The notes beneath the pieces were generated by a model. That model had not been told where the DNA came from. It ran no database searches and saw only the letters and a list, made by a program, of their open reading frames with translations. 64,000 nucleotides of DNA from Achromobacter spanius (lineage in GTDB: Bacteria > Pseudomonadota > Gammaproteobacteria > Burkholderiales > Burkholderiaceae_B). Position 1 is the stretch's first letter. Each line of letters begins with the position of its first letter. Location of the stretch: NCBI RefSeq assembly GCF_003994415.1, contig NZ_CP034689.1, positions 1,240,001-1,304,000 on the forward strand, in the 5' to 3' direction. Of this stretch, positions 27,664 to 36,023 are shown one piece after another. The position numbers and the translations under genes are program-made.

Positions 27664-28527
27664 ATGCCCCGTCTTTCGCCCCCCCGCACCCCCCTGGACG
27701 CCGAAACCGAAGGCGCATCCAGCCATCCCATCGCCATCCAGGTCATCGAGCGCGCCATGCGTCTGCTGGATGCCCTGGCCGCGCAGCAGGATCCCGTCAC
27801 GCTGAAGGAGTTATCGGCCACCACCGGGCTGCACGCGTCAACCGCGCACCGCATTCTTAACGATCTGGTTGTGGGCCGCTATGTTGAGCGCGTCGACAAC
27901 GGCCTATACCAGTTGGGCATGCGCTTGCTGGAATTGGGGTCGTTGGTGAAGGGCCGCCTGAATGTCCGCGAGGCTGCCATTTCGGCCATGCGTTCGCTGC
28001 ACAAGCTGACCGGGCAAACCATCAACCTGTCGGTGCAGCAGGGGGATGAAATCGTCTATATCGACCGTGCCTGGAGCGAGCGTTCCGGCATGCAGGTGGT
28101 GCGGGCCATCGGCGGCCGCGCGCCTTTGCACCTGACCTCGACCGGCAAGTTGTTCCTGTCCACCGGCGATACACGCCAGGTTCGCGCCTATGCGCTGCGC
28201 ACGGGGCTGGCTGGCCACACGCGCAACAGCCTGACCGACCTGGACCGCCTGGAACGCGAATTGGCGCTGGTGCGGCGCCATGGCTATGCGCGCGACAACG
28301 AAGAGCTGGAGCTTGGCGTGCGTTGCATCGCCGCGGGGATCTTTGACGACACTGGCAAGCTGGTGGCCGGGCTGTCCATCTCGGCGCCGGCCGAACGCCT
28401 GCAGGACGATTGGATCAAAGCGCTGGTCGACACCGCCGCCAGTATTTCCGAAGCGTTGGGATACGAACCGTCGGTGTCCACCGGCTTCAATGGCTTGGGA
28501 ATGGCCGCGGAAGCCCTGCGCCCTTAA
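27664..28527 (+). CDS. IclR-family transcriptional regulator
   Basis: A 287-residue IclR-type regulator. The winged helix-turn-helix (VTLKELSATTGLHASTAHRILNDLVVGRYVER) is followed by the GAF-like effector domain (INLSVQQGDEIVYIDRAW, APLHLTSTGKLFL, DNEELELGVRCIAAGIFD). It is convergent with a Bug-type binding-protein gene, separated by a terminator. The effector is unknown. Confidence 0.92.
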   Translation: MPRLSPPRTPLDAETEGASSHPIAIQVIERAMRLLDALAAQQDPVTLKELSATTGLHASTAHRILNDLVVGRYVERVDNGLYQLGMRLLELGSLVKGRLNVREAAISAMRSLHKLTGQTINLSVQQGDEIVYIDRAWSERSGMQVVRAIGGRAPLHLTSTGKLFLSTGDTRQVRAYALRTGLAGHTRNSLTDLDRLERELALVRRHGYARDNEELELGVRCIAAGIFDDTGKLVAGLSISAPAERLQDDWIKALVDTAASISEALGYEPSVSTGFNGLGMAAEALRP

Positions 28528-28563
28528 GCTCGGGCAGGCCCGGGTCTGGCCCCGGCCCGCGCC

Positions 28564-28595
28564 ACGAGAAAAGCCCCTTGCGGGGCTTTTCTCGT
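28564..28595. terminator. Bidirectional terminator between iclR-like and Bug genes
   Basis: ACGAGAAAAGCCCC/GGGGCTTTTCTCGT is a perfect inverted repeat with a three-base loop and A/T tracts inside the arms. Confidence 0.88.
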
Positions 28596-28603
28596 CAACG
28601 GCG

Positions 28604-29581
28604 TTACTGGGGCTGAAGGCCTGCCTTCTTGAACAGCTCGGCCCACTGCGGGACTTGCTGCTTGACCTTGGCCTCAAGCGCCTGCGGGTTGGCTTCCTCG
28701 GTCAGCACCGCGGCGCCAAGCACCTTCATGCGTTCCTGGAACTTGGGGTCGGCCAGGCCTGCCTGCAGGCTCTTGACCAGCTTGTCCACCACGGGCTTGG
28801 GCGTGCCCTTCGGCACCCACATACCGTGCCAGATACCCACTTCGAAACCCTTGTAGCCGGATTCATCCATGGTCGGCAGCTTGGGCAGCGTGGGCACACG
28901 CTTCAGGCTGGTCACGGCGTAGGCCTTGACCTTGCCGCTTTCGATCTGCTGCGTGGTGTTGGTGGTCTGGTCGCACATCATGTCCACCTGCTTGCCCAGC
29001 AGGTCGTTCATGGCCGGGGCCGTGCCCTTGTACGGAATCGTCAGCAACTGGACGCCCAGCGCTTCAACCAGCATGGTGCCGCACAGGTGGCTGGCGGCCC
29101 CAATGCCAGCGTTGGCGAGTGACACCTTGTCCTTGTTCTGTTTGACGTATTCGGCCAGTTCCTTGATGTTGTTAGGCGGGAAGTCCGACCGCGCGATGAT
29201 GGTCATGGGTACATCAACCACCAGGCCGATGGGTTCGAAGCCCTTGAACGGGTCGTAGCCGGGGTTCTTGTACAGCGACGGAGCGGTCGTGAAGCCCGCG
29301 TGCATCAGCAGGACGGAATAGCCGTCCGGCTGGGCGCGCGCCACTTGCGTCGTGCCGATCGTGCCGCCAGCGCCGCCCTTGTTTTCAACCACGACCGTCT
29401 GCCCCAGGCTTGGACGCATGGCTTCCGCCAGCGAGCGGGCAACGTTGTCGGTGGGACCACCTGCGGCGAACGGCACCACCATATTGATGGGGCGGTCCGG
29501 AAATTCCGCTTGGGCGGCGCCGGCCGCGAACATGGCGCTGGCCGCGAGCAGGGCCGAAAGCGTGCGGGGAATTAGGGTCAT
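28604..29581 (-). CDS. Bug-family periplasmic binding protein (tripartite tricarboxylate transporter type)
   Basis: A 325-residue extracytoplasmic solute receptor of the Bug/TctC family. It has a signal peptide (MTLIPRTLSALLAASAMFAAGAAQA), the family start FPDRPINMVVPFAAGGPTDNVARSLAEAM, and GQTVVVENKGGAGGTIGTTQVARAQPDGYSVLL. The ligand is probably a carboxylate. No TctAB membrane genes are nearby, which is usual for the many orphan Bug proteins in this family. Confidence 0.94.
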   Translation of the reverse strand: MTLIPRTLSALLAASAMFAAGAAQAEFPDRPINMVVPFAAGGPTDNVARSLAEAMRPSLGQTVVVENKGGAGGTIGTTQVARAQPDGYSVLLMHAGFTTAPSLYKNPGYDPFKGFEPIGLVVDVPMTIIARSDFPPNNIKELAEYVKQNKDKVSLANAGIGAASHLCGTMLVEALGVQLLTIPYKGTAPAMNDLLGKQVDMMCDQTTNTTQQIESGKVKAYAVTSLKRVPTLPKLPTMDESGYKGFEVGIWHGMWVPKGTPKPVVDKLVKSLQAGLADPKFQERMKVLGAAVLTEEANPQALEAKVKQQVPQWAELFKKAGLQPQ

Positions 29582-29757
29582 GAAGTCTCCAATTGCAGGG
29601 TTTTGCTTGCTGCGATTTAGTTATAGACCACTGATTTATGGTGTGTTTTTTCTGTCATCAGCGTGCAAGCAGTTTAGAAAAGAATTGATACGCCGTCATG
29701 TCCGGTATTTCCCGAATCATGGGAAAAACTTGTCGTGGATCAAAGACATGCAATCCC

Positions 29758-29794
29758 TTGCACCGTTAAAGTGCAAACACTTGTTGCGTTGCAC
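29758..29794 (+). promoter_or_regulatory. TTGCAC half-site array upstream of phasin (candidate operator)
   Basis: Three half-sites lie just upstream of the -35: TTGCAC (29758-29763), GTGCAA (29771-29776) and TTGCAC (29789-29794). The first two form an inverted repeat with a 7-base spacer, the last two one with a 12-base spacer. The PHA regulator PhaR is the natural candidate ligand, but this is inferred. Confidence 0.45.
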
Positions 29795-29803
29795 AAAAAC
29801 CGC

Positions 29804-29831
29804 TTGACAACAATTTCTGCCAGTCTAGAAT
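29804..29831 (+). promoter_or_regulatory. Sigma-70 promoter of the phasin gene
   Basis: A consensus TTGACA (29804-29809) and TAGAAT (29826-29831) with 16-base spacing. A TTGTGCAGTGCA sequence (29838-29849) lies at the predicted transcript start. Confidence 0.75.
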
Positions 29832-29964
29832 GTGAATTGTGCAGTGCATCAAACGGGCCGGCGGTAGCTTGTAGTACCAGTTTCCGCGCACGTTTCTATC
29901 TTTCGTCGCAGACAACCAATCCTTCTTGCCGGAAAGCGTCCGGCTACCACTAAAGGAGCATTCT

Positions 29965-30543
29965 ATGAGCGCAATTCCGCAACAAGTCCTGGACCGCCAA
30001 AAGGCCAGCATCAACACTTTCGTGGCTGCCCAGTCCGCCGTTTTCGCCGGCTTTGAAAAGCTGGTCGAGCTGAACATGAAGGTCGTGCGCGCCACGCTGG
30101 ACGAAGTCGCCCAGAAGTCGCAGCAAGCCTCTGAAGTCAAGGACCCGCAGGAAGCCGCGGCGTTTGCCTCGGGCCTGCTGCAGCCGGGCGCTGAAAAGGC
30201 CATGGCCTACACCAAGCACGTGTATGACATCGTTGCCGGTGTGCAAGGCAGCCTGGTCAAACTGACCGAAGAGCAAATCGCTGAAAACCAGCAGCAACTG
30301 AGCGAAGCCGTCGACCAATTGTCGAAGAACGCTCCGGCTGGTTCGGAAAGCGCCGTCGCCTTGATCAAGTCCTCGCTGGCCACCGCGACCAGCGCCTACG
30401 ATTCCGTGAGCAAGGCCGCCAAGCAGGCTGCTGAAGTTGCCGAGTCGAACCTGAATGCCGCCGCCAACGCGACCTTCAAGGCTGCAACGGATGCCGCCGA
30501 CGCCGCCACCAAGGTTGCCAGCCGTAGCCGTCGCACCGCCTGA
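29965..30543 (+). CDS. phaP: Phasin family protein
   Basis: A 192-residue amphipathic helical protein that coats polyhydroxyalkanoate granules. It begins MSAIPQQVLDRQKASINTFVAAQSAVFAGFEKLVELN and continues as one long helix with AKDPQEAAAF-type motif and a C-terminal alanine/threonine/lysine-rich tail (AANATFKAATDAADAATKVA). AAGGAG stands 8 bases before the ATG. It has its own strong promoter and terminator, as expected for an abundant protein. Confidence 0.92.
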   Translation: MSAIPQQVLDRQKASINTFVAAQSAVFAGFEKLVELNMKVVRATLDEVAQKSQQASEVKDPQEAAAFASGLLQPGAEKAMAYTKHVYDIVAGVQGSLVKLTEEQIAENQQQLSEAVDQLSKNAPAGSESAVALIKSSLATATSAYDSVSKAAKQAAEVAESNLNAAANATFKAATDAADAATKVASRSRRTA

Positions 30544-30613
30544 TTCTTGGCGCGCGATGCTGCGCAAATCGCAGTAATGTAGTACTGTTGAGTGACAGAG
30601 CAGAGCTGGAATT

Positions 30614-30643
30614 AGGGCCACCCACAGGGTGGCCCCTTTTTTT
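30614..30643 (+). terminator. Rho-independent terminator after phasin
   Basis: GGGCCACCC-ACA-GGGTGGCCC followed by seven T residues, a textbook strong terminator. Confidence 0.95.
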
Positions 30644-30700
30644 GCCTGACGCTTTTTGTCCTGCTGCGCAAGGCCGGGGCCGCGCACCGCCCCTTGATGG

Positions 30701-31744
30701 CTAGCGTTTTGCCGTGGCTCGCACGCATTCGGTGACCAGAGCAGGGCCGCGATAGATCAGGCCGGTGTACAACTGCACTGCATCCGCGCCCGCGGCCATT
30801 TTTTCGCGCGCCTGCTGGCCCGACAGCACACCGCCCACGCCGATGATCGCCAGGCTGTCGCCCAGTTTTTCCTTCAGGCGGCGTATTACTTTCAACGACA
30901 ACTCATGCACCGGCGCACCCGACAAGCCGCCGGCTTCTTCGGCATGCGCCTGGCCCGTGACCGCGTCGCGAGACAGCGTGGTGTTGGTGGCGATGACGCC
31001 ATCAATGCCGTGCCGCGGCAAGGTATCGGCAATGGCGTCGATCTGTTCTTGCGTGAGGTCCGGGGCGATCTTCACCGCCATGGGCACGCGGCGCTGGTAC
31101 TGGTCTTCCAAGGCGCGGCGTTTGTCGGCCAACTGCGCCAGCAGCGCCGACAGCTCGTCGCCGCTTTGCAGCGCCCGCAGGTTTTTGGTGTTGGGCGAAG
31201 AAATATTCACGGTGACGTAGTCGGCATGCGGGTACACCCCTTCCAGGCCGATCAGGTAATCGTCTGCCGCCCGCTCGATGGGCGTGTCGGCATTCTTCCC
31301 GATATTCAGGCCCAGGATGCCACCCTGCTTGCGCCACTGGCTGCGTTGCACGTTGGCCAGAAAGGCGGGCAGGCCCTGGTTGTTGAAACCCAGCCGGTTG
31401 ATCAGCGCATTGGCGCGCGGCAGCCGGAACATGCGCGGCTTGGGGTTGCCGGGCTGCGCGCGCGGCGTCACCGTGCCCACCTCGATAAAACCAAAGCCCA
31501 GGTTGCCCAGCGCGTCGATATAGGCGCCGTTCTTGTCCAGCCCCGCCGCCAGCCCGATCGGGTTTTCCAACTGCATGCCCATCAGCGTGCATGGCGCCTT
31601 GGGCTGCGCATGCATCAGCTTGCGCGTGGCGCCGCATTCGTAAGCGCGTTGCAGGCCCGACAGCGTAACTTCGTGGGCGGTTTCCGCGTCCATGGCGAAC
31701 AACGCCGGGCGGGCCAGGGGATAGGCGTGAAAGAGGATAGACAT
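30701..31744 (-). CDS. pyrD: Dihydroorotate dehydrogenase (quinone), class 2
   Basis: A 347-residue membrane-associated FMN enzyme of pyrimidine synthesis that passes electrons to quinone. NPIGLAAGLDKNGAYIDAL, EVGTVTPRAQPGNPKPRMFRLP, the catalytic serine region VNISSPNTKNLR, ATNTTLSRD and IGVGGVLSGQQAREKMAAGADAVQLYTGLIY are present. The N-terminal extension (SILFHAYPLARPALFAMDAETAHEV) is the class 2 membrane-docking helix pair. The ATG at 31744 fits the family. Confidence 0.97.
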   Translation of the reverse strand: MSILFHAYPLARPALFAMDAETAHEVTLSGLQRAYECGATRKLMHAQPKAPCTLMGMQLENPIGLAAGLDKNGAYIDALGNLGFGFIEVGTVTPRAQPGNPKPRMFRLPRANALINRLGFNNQGLPAFLANVQRSQWRKQGGILGLNIGKNADTPIERAADDYLIGLEGVYPHADYVTVNISSPNTKNLRALQSGDELSALLAQLADKRRALEDQYQRRVPMAVKIAPDLTQEQIDAIADTLPRHGIDGVIATNTTLSRDAVTGQAHAEEAGGLSGAPVHELSLKVIRRLKEKLGDSLAIIGVGGVLSGQQAREKMAAGADAVQLYTGLIYRGPALVTECVRATAKR

Positions 31745-31808
31745 GGGGCGGAATTGTAGAGCGAATTTCACCGCGCTTGCGGCAAACCCGGGCCACTCCG
31801 CACGCAGG

Positions 31809-32543
31809 TCAAAGGGACGGATCGGGCTGGTCCCGCCATTGCCCATCCACCAGGAACTGCGCGGGATGGAAGCTCGACTTATAGGACATCTTGCGGCTCT
31901 CGGCGATCCAATAGCCCAGATAGAGCCAGGGCAGGCTCAGCGTGCGGCACTGTTCGATCTGCCACAGGATGCTGTAGGTGCCCAGGCTGCCCTCGACGTC
32001 GGGATCGTAGAACGTGTAGACCGAAGACAGCCCGTCATCCAGCACGTCGATGATCGACACCATCATCAGCACACCCTCGGGGTCACGGAATTCCACCAGG
32101 CGTGTGTTGACCCGGCTGGTCAGCAGGAATTGCGCGTACTGCGTGCGGCTGTCTTCGTCCATGCCGCCGCCGGGATGGCGACCCTGCTGATAGCGCGTAT
32201 ACAGTCGGTAATGCTCGGGCGACCAGGCCAATTCCGCCACGAATGACTGCAGGGATTGATGGTCGCGCCAGGCGCGCCGTTGGCTGCGGTTGGGCGCGAA
32301 GCCCGCCGTGTCCACCCGCACGGGTACGCAGGCGCGGCAGTTGTCGCAATGGGGACGATAGGTGAACAGCCCGCTGCGGCGAAACCCCTGCTCAACCAAT
32401 TGCGAATAGGTGCCGGCGTTGATCAGATGGCCCGGCGCGGCAACCTGCGACCGCGCCTGGCGCCCCGGCAGGTAGCTGCACGGGTAAGGAGCGGTTGCGT
32501 AGAACTGCAGCGTGGAGAAGGGGAGTTCTTTGAGCTGGCTCAT
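31809..32543 (-). CDS. bpt: Aspartate/glutamate leucyl-tRNA-protein transferase (Bpt)
   Basis: A 244-residue arginyltransferase-like enzyme that adds leucine to proteins with N-terminal Asp or Glu, marking them for ClpS/ClpAP. The conserved cysteines are in PYPCSYLPG and RPHCDNCRACVPVRVD, and the GNAT-like core includes YLGYWIAESRKMSYKSSFHPAQ. It follows the aat gene by 40 bases. The two genes encode the complementary arms of the bacterial N-degron pathway. Confidence 0.93.
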   Translation of the reverse strand: MSQLKELPFSTLQFYATAPYPCSYLPGRQARSQVAAPGHLINAGTYSQLVEQGFRRSGLFTYRPHCDNCRACVPVRVDTAGFAPNRSQRRAWRDHQSLQSFVAELAWSPEHYRLYTRYQQGRHPGGGMDEDSRTQYAQFLLTSRVNTRLVEFRDPEGVLMMVSIIDVLDDGLSSVYTFYDPDVEGSLGTYSILWQIEQCRTLSLPWLYLGYWIAESRKMSYKSSFHPAQFLVDGQWRDQPDPSL

Positions 32544-32583
32544 GGAGTCGTGCGCATCGCGCGGTACGTCCGCGATGAGATGG

Positions 32584-33356
32584 CTACATATTAACGCTTA
32601 AGTCGCCGCTGGATGGGGCGTCCGGCAACAGGCGCGCGGCGCTGTCCAAGGTGCCGCGCGTCCAGAACACCGGCGGCTGCGCGGTCGCGTGGCGGACGTA
32701 CTGGAGGAACTGCGCGCGCGGTATGGGGCGGGCGCCCAGGCTGGCCAGATGCTGTGTCTGCTGTTGGCAATCAATGCGCTCGACGCCTTGCGCCGCCAGA
32801 TAGCGCACCAGATAGGCCAGGGCGATTTTCGACGCGTTGGGCGCACGGGTGAACATGGATTCGCCGAAGAACATGCGGCCCAGGCTGATGCCGTAGAGGC
32901 CGCCGGCCAGTTCGCCGTCAACCCAGGTTTCAATGCTGTGCACATAGCCCGCCCGGTGCCAGTCCGCATAGGCCTGCTGCATGGCGCTGGTGATCCAGGT
33001 GCCCGGCTGCCCCGCGCGGGGGCGGCGCATTGCGCCATGACGTCCGTGAAAGCGGTATCCACGCGCACCTGCACGCGCGGTTGCGCGTCATGTTCCTGGC
33101 TGGCGATTTGCCGCAGCAGCTTGCGCAGTGAATGGGACGGTGCAAAGTCCTTGGTGGCCAGCACCATGCGCGGGTCCGGACTCCACCACAGCACGGGCTC
33201 GCCTTCCGAATACCAAGGAAAGATGCCGTTGGAATAGGCTTGTATCAGGCGGTCAGGGGACAGGTCGGCACCGGCCGCGAGCAGGCCGTCCGGTTCCGTC
33301 AGCGCAAATTCCGCGGGCGGAAACGGAGTGTCGACGGCAAGCCAGGGGAGCTTCAA
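32584..33356 (-). pseudogene. aat: Leucyl/phenylalanyl-tRNA-protein transferase, frameshifted
   Basis: The Aat product is split over two frames. The first part (MKLPWLAVDTPFPPAEFAL, GLLAAGADLSPDRLIQAYSNGIFPWYSEGEP, WWSPDPRMVL, VDTAFTDVMAQCAAP) reads from a TTG at 33356 that overlaps the stop of the NUDIX gene. The second part (GQPGTWITSAMQQAYADWHRAGYVHSIETW, ELAGGLYGISLGRMFFGESMF, ASLGARPIPRAQFL) is one frame away and ends at 32584. The switch falls at a run of five G (plus strand 33018-33022). One extra G would restore one complete 250-residue-class Aat. All catalytic segments are otherwise intact, so this is a recent mutation or a sequencing error. Confidence 0.88.
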
Positions 33357-33934
33357 CGGTGCGATTCTAGGGTGTAGTGATGGGGAACGAACGCGCCTTG
33401 CTTGCGGTCGTCGAAGTAATGGCGCAACGTGCTTGCAACGGTGCGAAATGCCAGGTCATCCCAGGGAATGTCCGCTTCATCGTACCAGCGGGCTTCCAGG
33501 CTTTCCGGGCCGGGATCCAGCTCGGGGCCCAGCGCCTGGGCGAGATAAAACACATGCACCTGGTCGATCTGCGGCAGGTCGATCATGGTGTAGAGATCGC
33601 CCAGACGGATACGCGCGCCGGATTCCTCAAGGGTTTCGCGGGCCGCGCCCTGCGCCGTGCTTTCGCCCAGCTCCATGAAGCCGGCGGGTAGCGTCCAGGT
33701 GTTGTAGCGCGGTTCGATCGCGCGGCGGCACAGCAGCACGCGGTTTTCCCAGACGGGAACCGTGCCGACCACCAATCGCGGATTCTGGTAGTGGATGGCG
33801 CCGCAGTGATCGCAGATGTCGCGTTCACGGTTGTCGCCTTCCGGCACCCGGCGGTTGACGGGCGTGCCGCACTGGCTGCAAAAAAGCGAACGGCGGGGGG
33901 CGGGGAAGTATTCGATGGGCGATTTGGCAGTCAT
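33353..33934 (-). CDS. NUDIX hydrolase with zinc ribbon
   Basis: A 193-residue NUDIX enzyme. A Cys4 zinc ribbon (LFCSQCGTPV and DICDHCGAIHY) precedes the NUDIX domain, whose box GFMELGESTAQGAARETLEESGARI matches Gx5Ex7REUxEExGU. The zinc ribbon plus the GTVPVWENRVLLCRRAI strand is typical of NudC-like or ADP-ribose/NADH hydrolases, but substrate is open. ATG at 33934 is chosen over 34000. Its stop overlaps the TTG start of aat. Confidence 0.88.
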   Translation of the reverse strand: MTAKSPIEYFPAPRRSLFCSQCGTPVNRRVPEGDNRERDICDHCGAIHYQNPRLVVGTVPVWENRVLLCRRAIEPRYNTWTLPAGFMELGESTAQGAARETLEESGARIRLGDLYTMIDLPQIDQVHVFYLAQALGPELDPGPESLEARWYDEADIPWDDLAFRTVASTLRHYFDDRKQGAFVPHHYTLESHR

Positions 33935-33944
33935 GGGGTTGATT

Positions 33945-34877
33945 CTAACGGCTGCGGCGAGGTCCGGCGCGTCCCACGGGAGCGGCCGGGGCGCCGCCAC
34001 CGAAGCGCTCTTCCAGGTGCTCGACGAACGACCTCACCTTGGGCGACAGGAACCGGCGGTGGGGGTAGATGGCGTACATGGAAATCGGGGTGTGGGCGTA
34101 GTCGGCAAGCAAGGCCACCAGCCGGCCCGCGCGGATATCGTCGCCGACCAGGAATTCGGGTTGCAGAATAATGCCGTGGCCGGCCAGTGCGGCGGTGCGC
34201 AGCACGTCGCCGTTATTGGCCCGCAACGCGGCGGTGACGCGCACCAGATGCGTGACCCCGTCTTTCTCGAAATGCCATTCATTGCCGGTGCTGGCGTAGG
34301 CATAGTGCAAGCAGCGGTGCTGCTTCAGGTCTTCCGGTGTCTTGGGCGTGCCGTGGCGCTTCAGATAGGCAGGGGCGGCGCACACCCGCAATTGCTGCGG
34401 CGCCAGGGGGCGCGCCACCAACGACGAGTCCTGCAGCGGCCCGATACGCACGGCCACGTCGTACCCATCTTCCACCAGGTCCACCACGCGGTCATTCAGG
34501 TCCAGGTCGATGACAACGTCGGGATAGCGTTGCAGATACTCAGCAATGGCGGGCCCCAGGTGCAGAATGCCGAACGACACCGGCGCACTGACCCGCAGGC
34601 GGCCGCTGGGGCGCTGGCCCTCGGCCTGTAGCGACAGCTCCAGATCGGCCACTTCGGCCAGGATGGGGCGCACCCGCTCGTAGAACGCCCGCCCGGCGTC
34701 CGTCATGCTGAGTTTGCGTGTGGTGCGGTTCAGCAGGCGCACCCCGTACTTTTGCTCCAGATAGGCAATCTGCCGCGTCACCACGGAGCGCGCCTGGCCC
34801 ATCTTGTCGGCCGCCGCCGCGAAAGAACCTAATTCAACGACCTTGGCGTAGGTCTGCATCGCGGTGTGTGTATCCAA
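33945..34877 (-). CDS. LysR-family transcriptional regulator
   Basis: A 310-residue LysR regulator. The N-terminal winged helix (MQTYAKVVELGSFAAAADKMGQARSVVTRQIAYLEQKYGVRLLNRTTRKLSMTDAG in summary) and the SGRLRVSAPVSFGILHL start of the effector domain are of the AaeR/YhjC-like type. It diverges from a DoxX gene with 130 bases between, the usual LysR-target arrangement. An imperfect palindrome abuts its start codon. Confidence 0.93.
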   Translation of the reverse strand: MDTHTAMQTYAKVVELGSFAAAADKMGQARSVVTRQIAYLEQKYGVRLLNRTTRKLSMTDAGRAFYERVRPILAEVADLELSLQAEGQRPSGRLRVSAPVSFGILHLGPAIAEYLQRYPDVVIDLDLNDRVVDLVEDGYDVAVRIGPLQDSSLVARPLAPQQLRVCAAPAYLKRHGTPKTPEDLKQHRCLHYAYASTGNEWHFEKDGVTHLVRVTAALRANNGDVLRTAALAGHGIILQPEFLVGDDIRAGRLVALLADYAHTPISMYAIYPHRRFLSPKVRSFVEHLEERFGGGAPAAPVGRAGPRRSR

Positions 34878-34878
34878 G

Positions 34879-34901
34879 ATTGTTTCCTAACGGGGAACAA
34901 T
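34879..34901. promoter_or_regulatory. Candidate LysR operator in the lysR-doxX intergenic region
   Basis: ATTGTTTCC (34879-34887) and GGGAACAAT (34893-34901) form an inverted repeat with 8 of 9 matching positions and a 5-base spacer. It begins 2 bases upstream of the LysR start codon, which fits autorepression. Confidence 0.45.
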
Positions 34902-35007
34902 AATTTGCAATTCTGCAGGTTTATCTTTGTTTTTGGAATCGCAAGAATAGCGCCCTTGAAAGGATCTCCCGTGTTGGGCGATTCCCCAACCGCAGAAGGA
35001 AACCGCA

Positions 35008-35409
35008 ATGATCGATACCCGTACCGCACCCTATGCCGCGCTGCTGCTGCGCGTGGCGCTTGGTGTCATGTTCCTGGCCCACGGCCTGACCAAGCTGCTG
35101 GTGTTCACGCTGCCCGGCACCGCGCAGTTCTTCGCCAAGATCGGGTTCGCGGGGTGGCTGGCCTATCCCGTCACGTTCTTCGAAGTGGGCGCCGGCGTGC
35201 TGTTGATACTGGGCGTTGTGCCGCGCTGGGTGGCGGCGATCGCGGTGGTGCAGTTGTTCGTGGCGTCCACCGTGCACTTTGGCAACGGCTGGGGCTTCGG
35301 CAATGCTGGCGGCGGTTGGGAATACCCGATCTTCCTGACCGTTGCAGCCGCCGTGCTGGTGCTGCTGGGTGATGGCAAGTTCGCTTTGGTCAAGAGCGGG
35401 CGCGGCTGA
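35008..35409 (+). CDS. DoxX-family membrane protein
   Basis: A 133-residue four-helix membrane protein of the DoxX family. It shows ALLLRVALGVMFLAHGLTKLLVFTLPGTAQFFAKIGFAG at the start, a family hallmark, and later FEVGAGVLLILGVVPRWVA. The ATG has AGAAGGAAA just upstream. Its divergent LysR neighbour is the likely regulator. Bacterial DoxX proteins are associated with thiol or quinone redox stress; no exact reaction can be given. Confidence 0.88.
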   Translation: MIDTRTAPYAALLLRVALGVMFLAHGLTKLLVFTLPGTAQFFAKIGFAGWLAYPVTFFEVGAGVLLILGVVPRWVAAIAVVQLFVASTVHFGNGWGFGNAGGGWEYPIFLTVAAAVLVLLGDGKFALVKSGRG

Positions 35410-35430
35410 CAGAACCCGCGCAGGTGAATA

Positions 35431-36021
35431 TCAGCCCGCCGGATTGGGATCGAACCCCAGGCTTCGCGCCACGTCCCGCCGCGTGATCGCGCGCAGTGGC
35501 GCGGCAGCGTAAACGCCAGGCCAGGACACCAAGATCGTTGTGTCCGGCGAAAGATCGGCCAAGGCCTCCAGCAGGGGGGCGCCATCCTGGGTCGATAGTT
35601 TTTCCAGCACCGCGGGCAGGTCGCGGTCCAGCAGCAACCCCGCACCTGCCTGGGTGACCGCATACAACTGGCCAGCATCATCCAGCCACCAACTATTAAT
35701 GGCGTTTACGGTTACTTCCGTGTGCGTCAGCAGGCGCCCGTTATCGTCGCTCAGGCGAAGCACGAACGGCGCACCATCCAGACGCACGAAGACCCGCTGC
35801 GGCCCGTTCTGGAAATACCAGCGGCCAGCGTCGTCATGTTCATAGTTGCGGTTGATGAACTCCAGGATCTGCGCATTGGTAATGGATTCACCCGCGCCGC
35901 CTTGCCCGGCCTGGCCTTGCGGATGCAGGCGCCAGCGGCCGCGTCCGTCCAGTGACAGCCAGCCGTATACCGCCGGCACGTTGGGCCAGCGAGCAAGTGC
36001 GTCCTTTACCGATTGATCCAT
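35431..36021 (-). CDS. Uncharacterised conserved-looking protein (WPNVPxxYGWL type)
   Basis: A 196-residue soluble protein without signal peptide. It starts MDQSVKDALARWPNVPAVYGWLSLDGRGRW and contains YFQNGPQRVFVRLDGAPFVLRL. I recall this opening from DUF-type proteins of Burkholderiales, but cannot assign a function or a domain number with confidence. It is rich in beta-strand-like segments with a W-x-L-x-P surface. The small His-rich secreted protein is two bases upstream on the same strand. Confidence 0.7.
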   Translation of the reverse strand: MDQSVKDALARWPNVPAVYGWLSLDGRGRWRLHPQGQAGQGGAGESITNAQILEFINRNYEHDDAGRWYFQNGPQRVFVRLDGAPFVLRLSDDNGRLLTHTEVTVNAINSWWLDDAGQLYAVTQAGAGLLLDRDLPAVLEKLSTQDGAPLLEALADLSPDTTILVSWPGVYAAAPLRAITRRDVARSLGFDPNPAG

Positions 36022-36023
36022 GT

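Noticed and set aside
29571..29964. A short gene upstream of phasin
   Set aside because: Frames there lack a plausible start with ribosome site; the region is explained by promoter and operator sequence.
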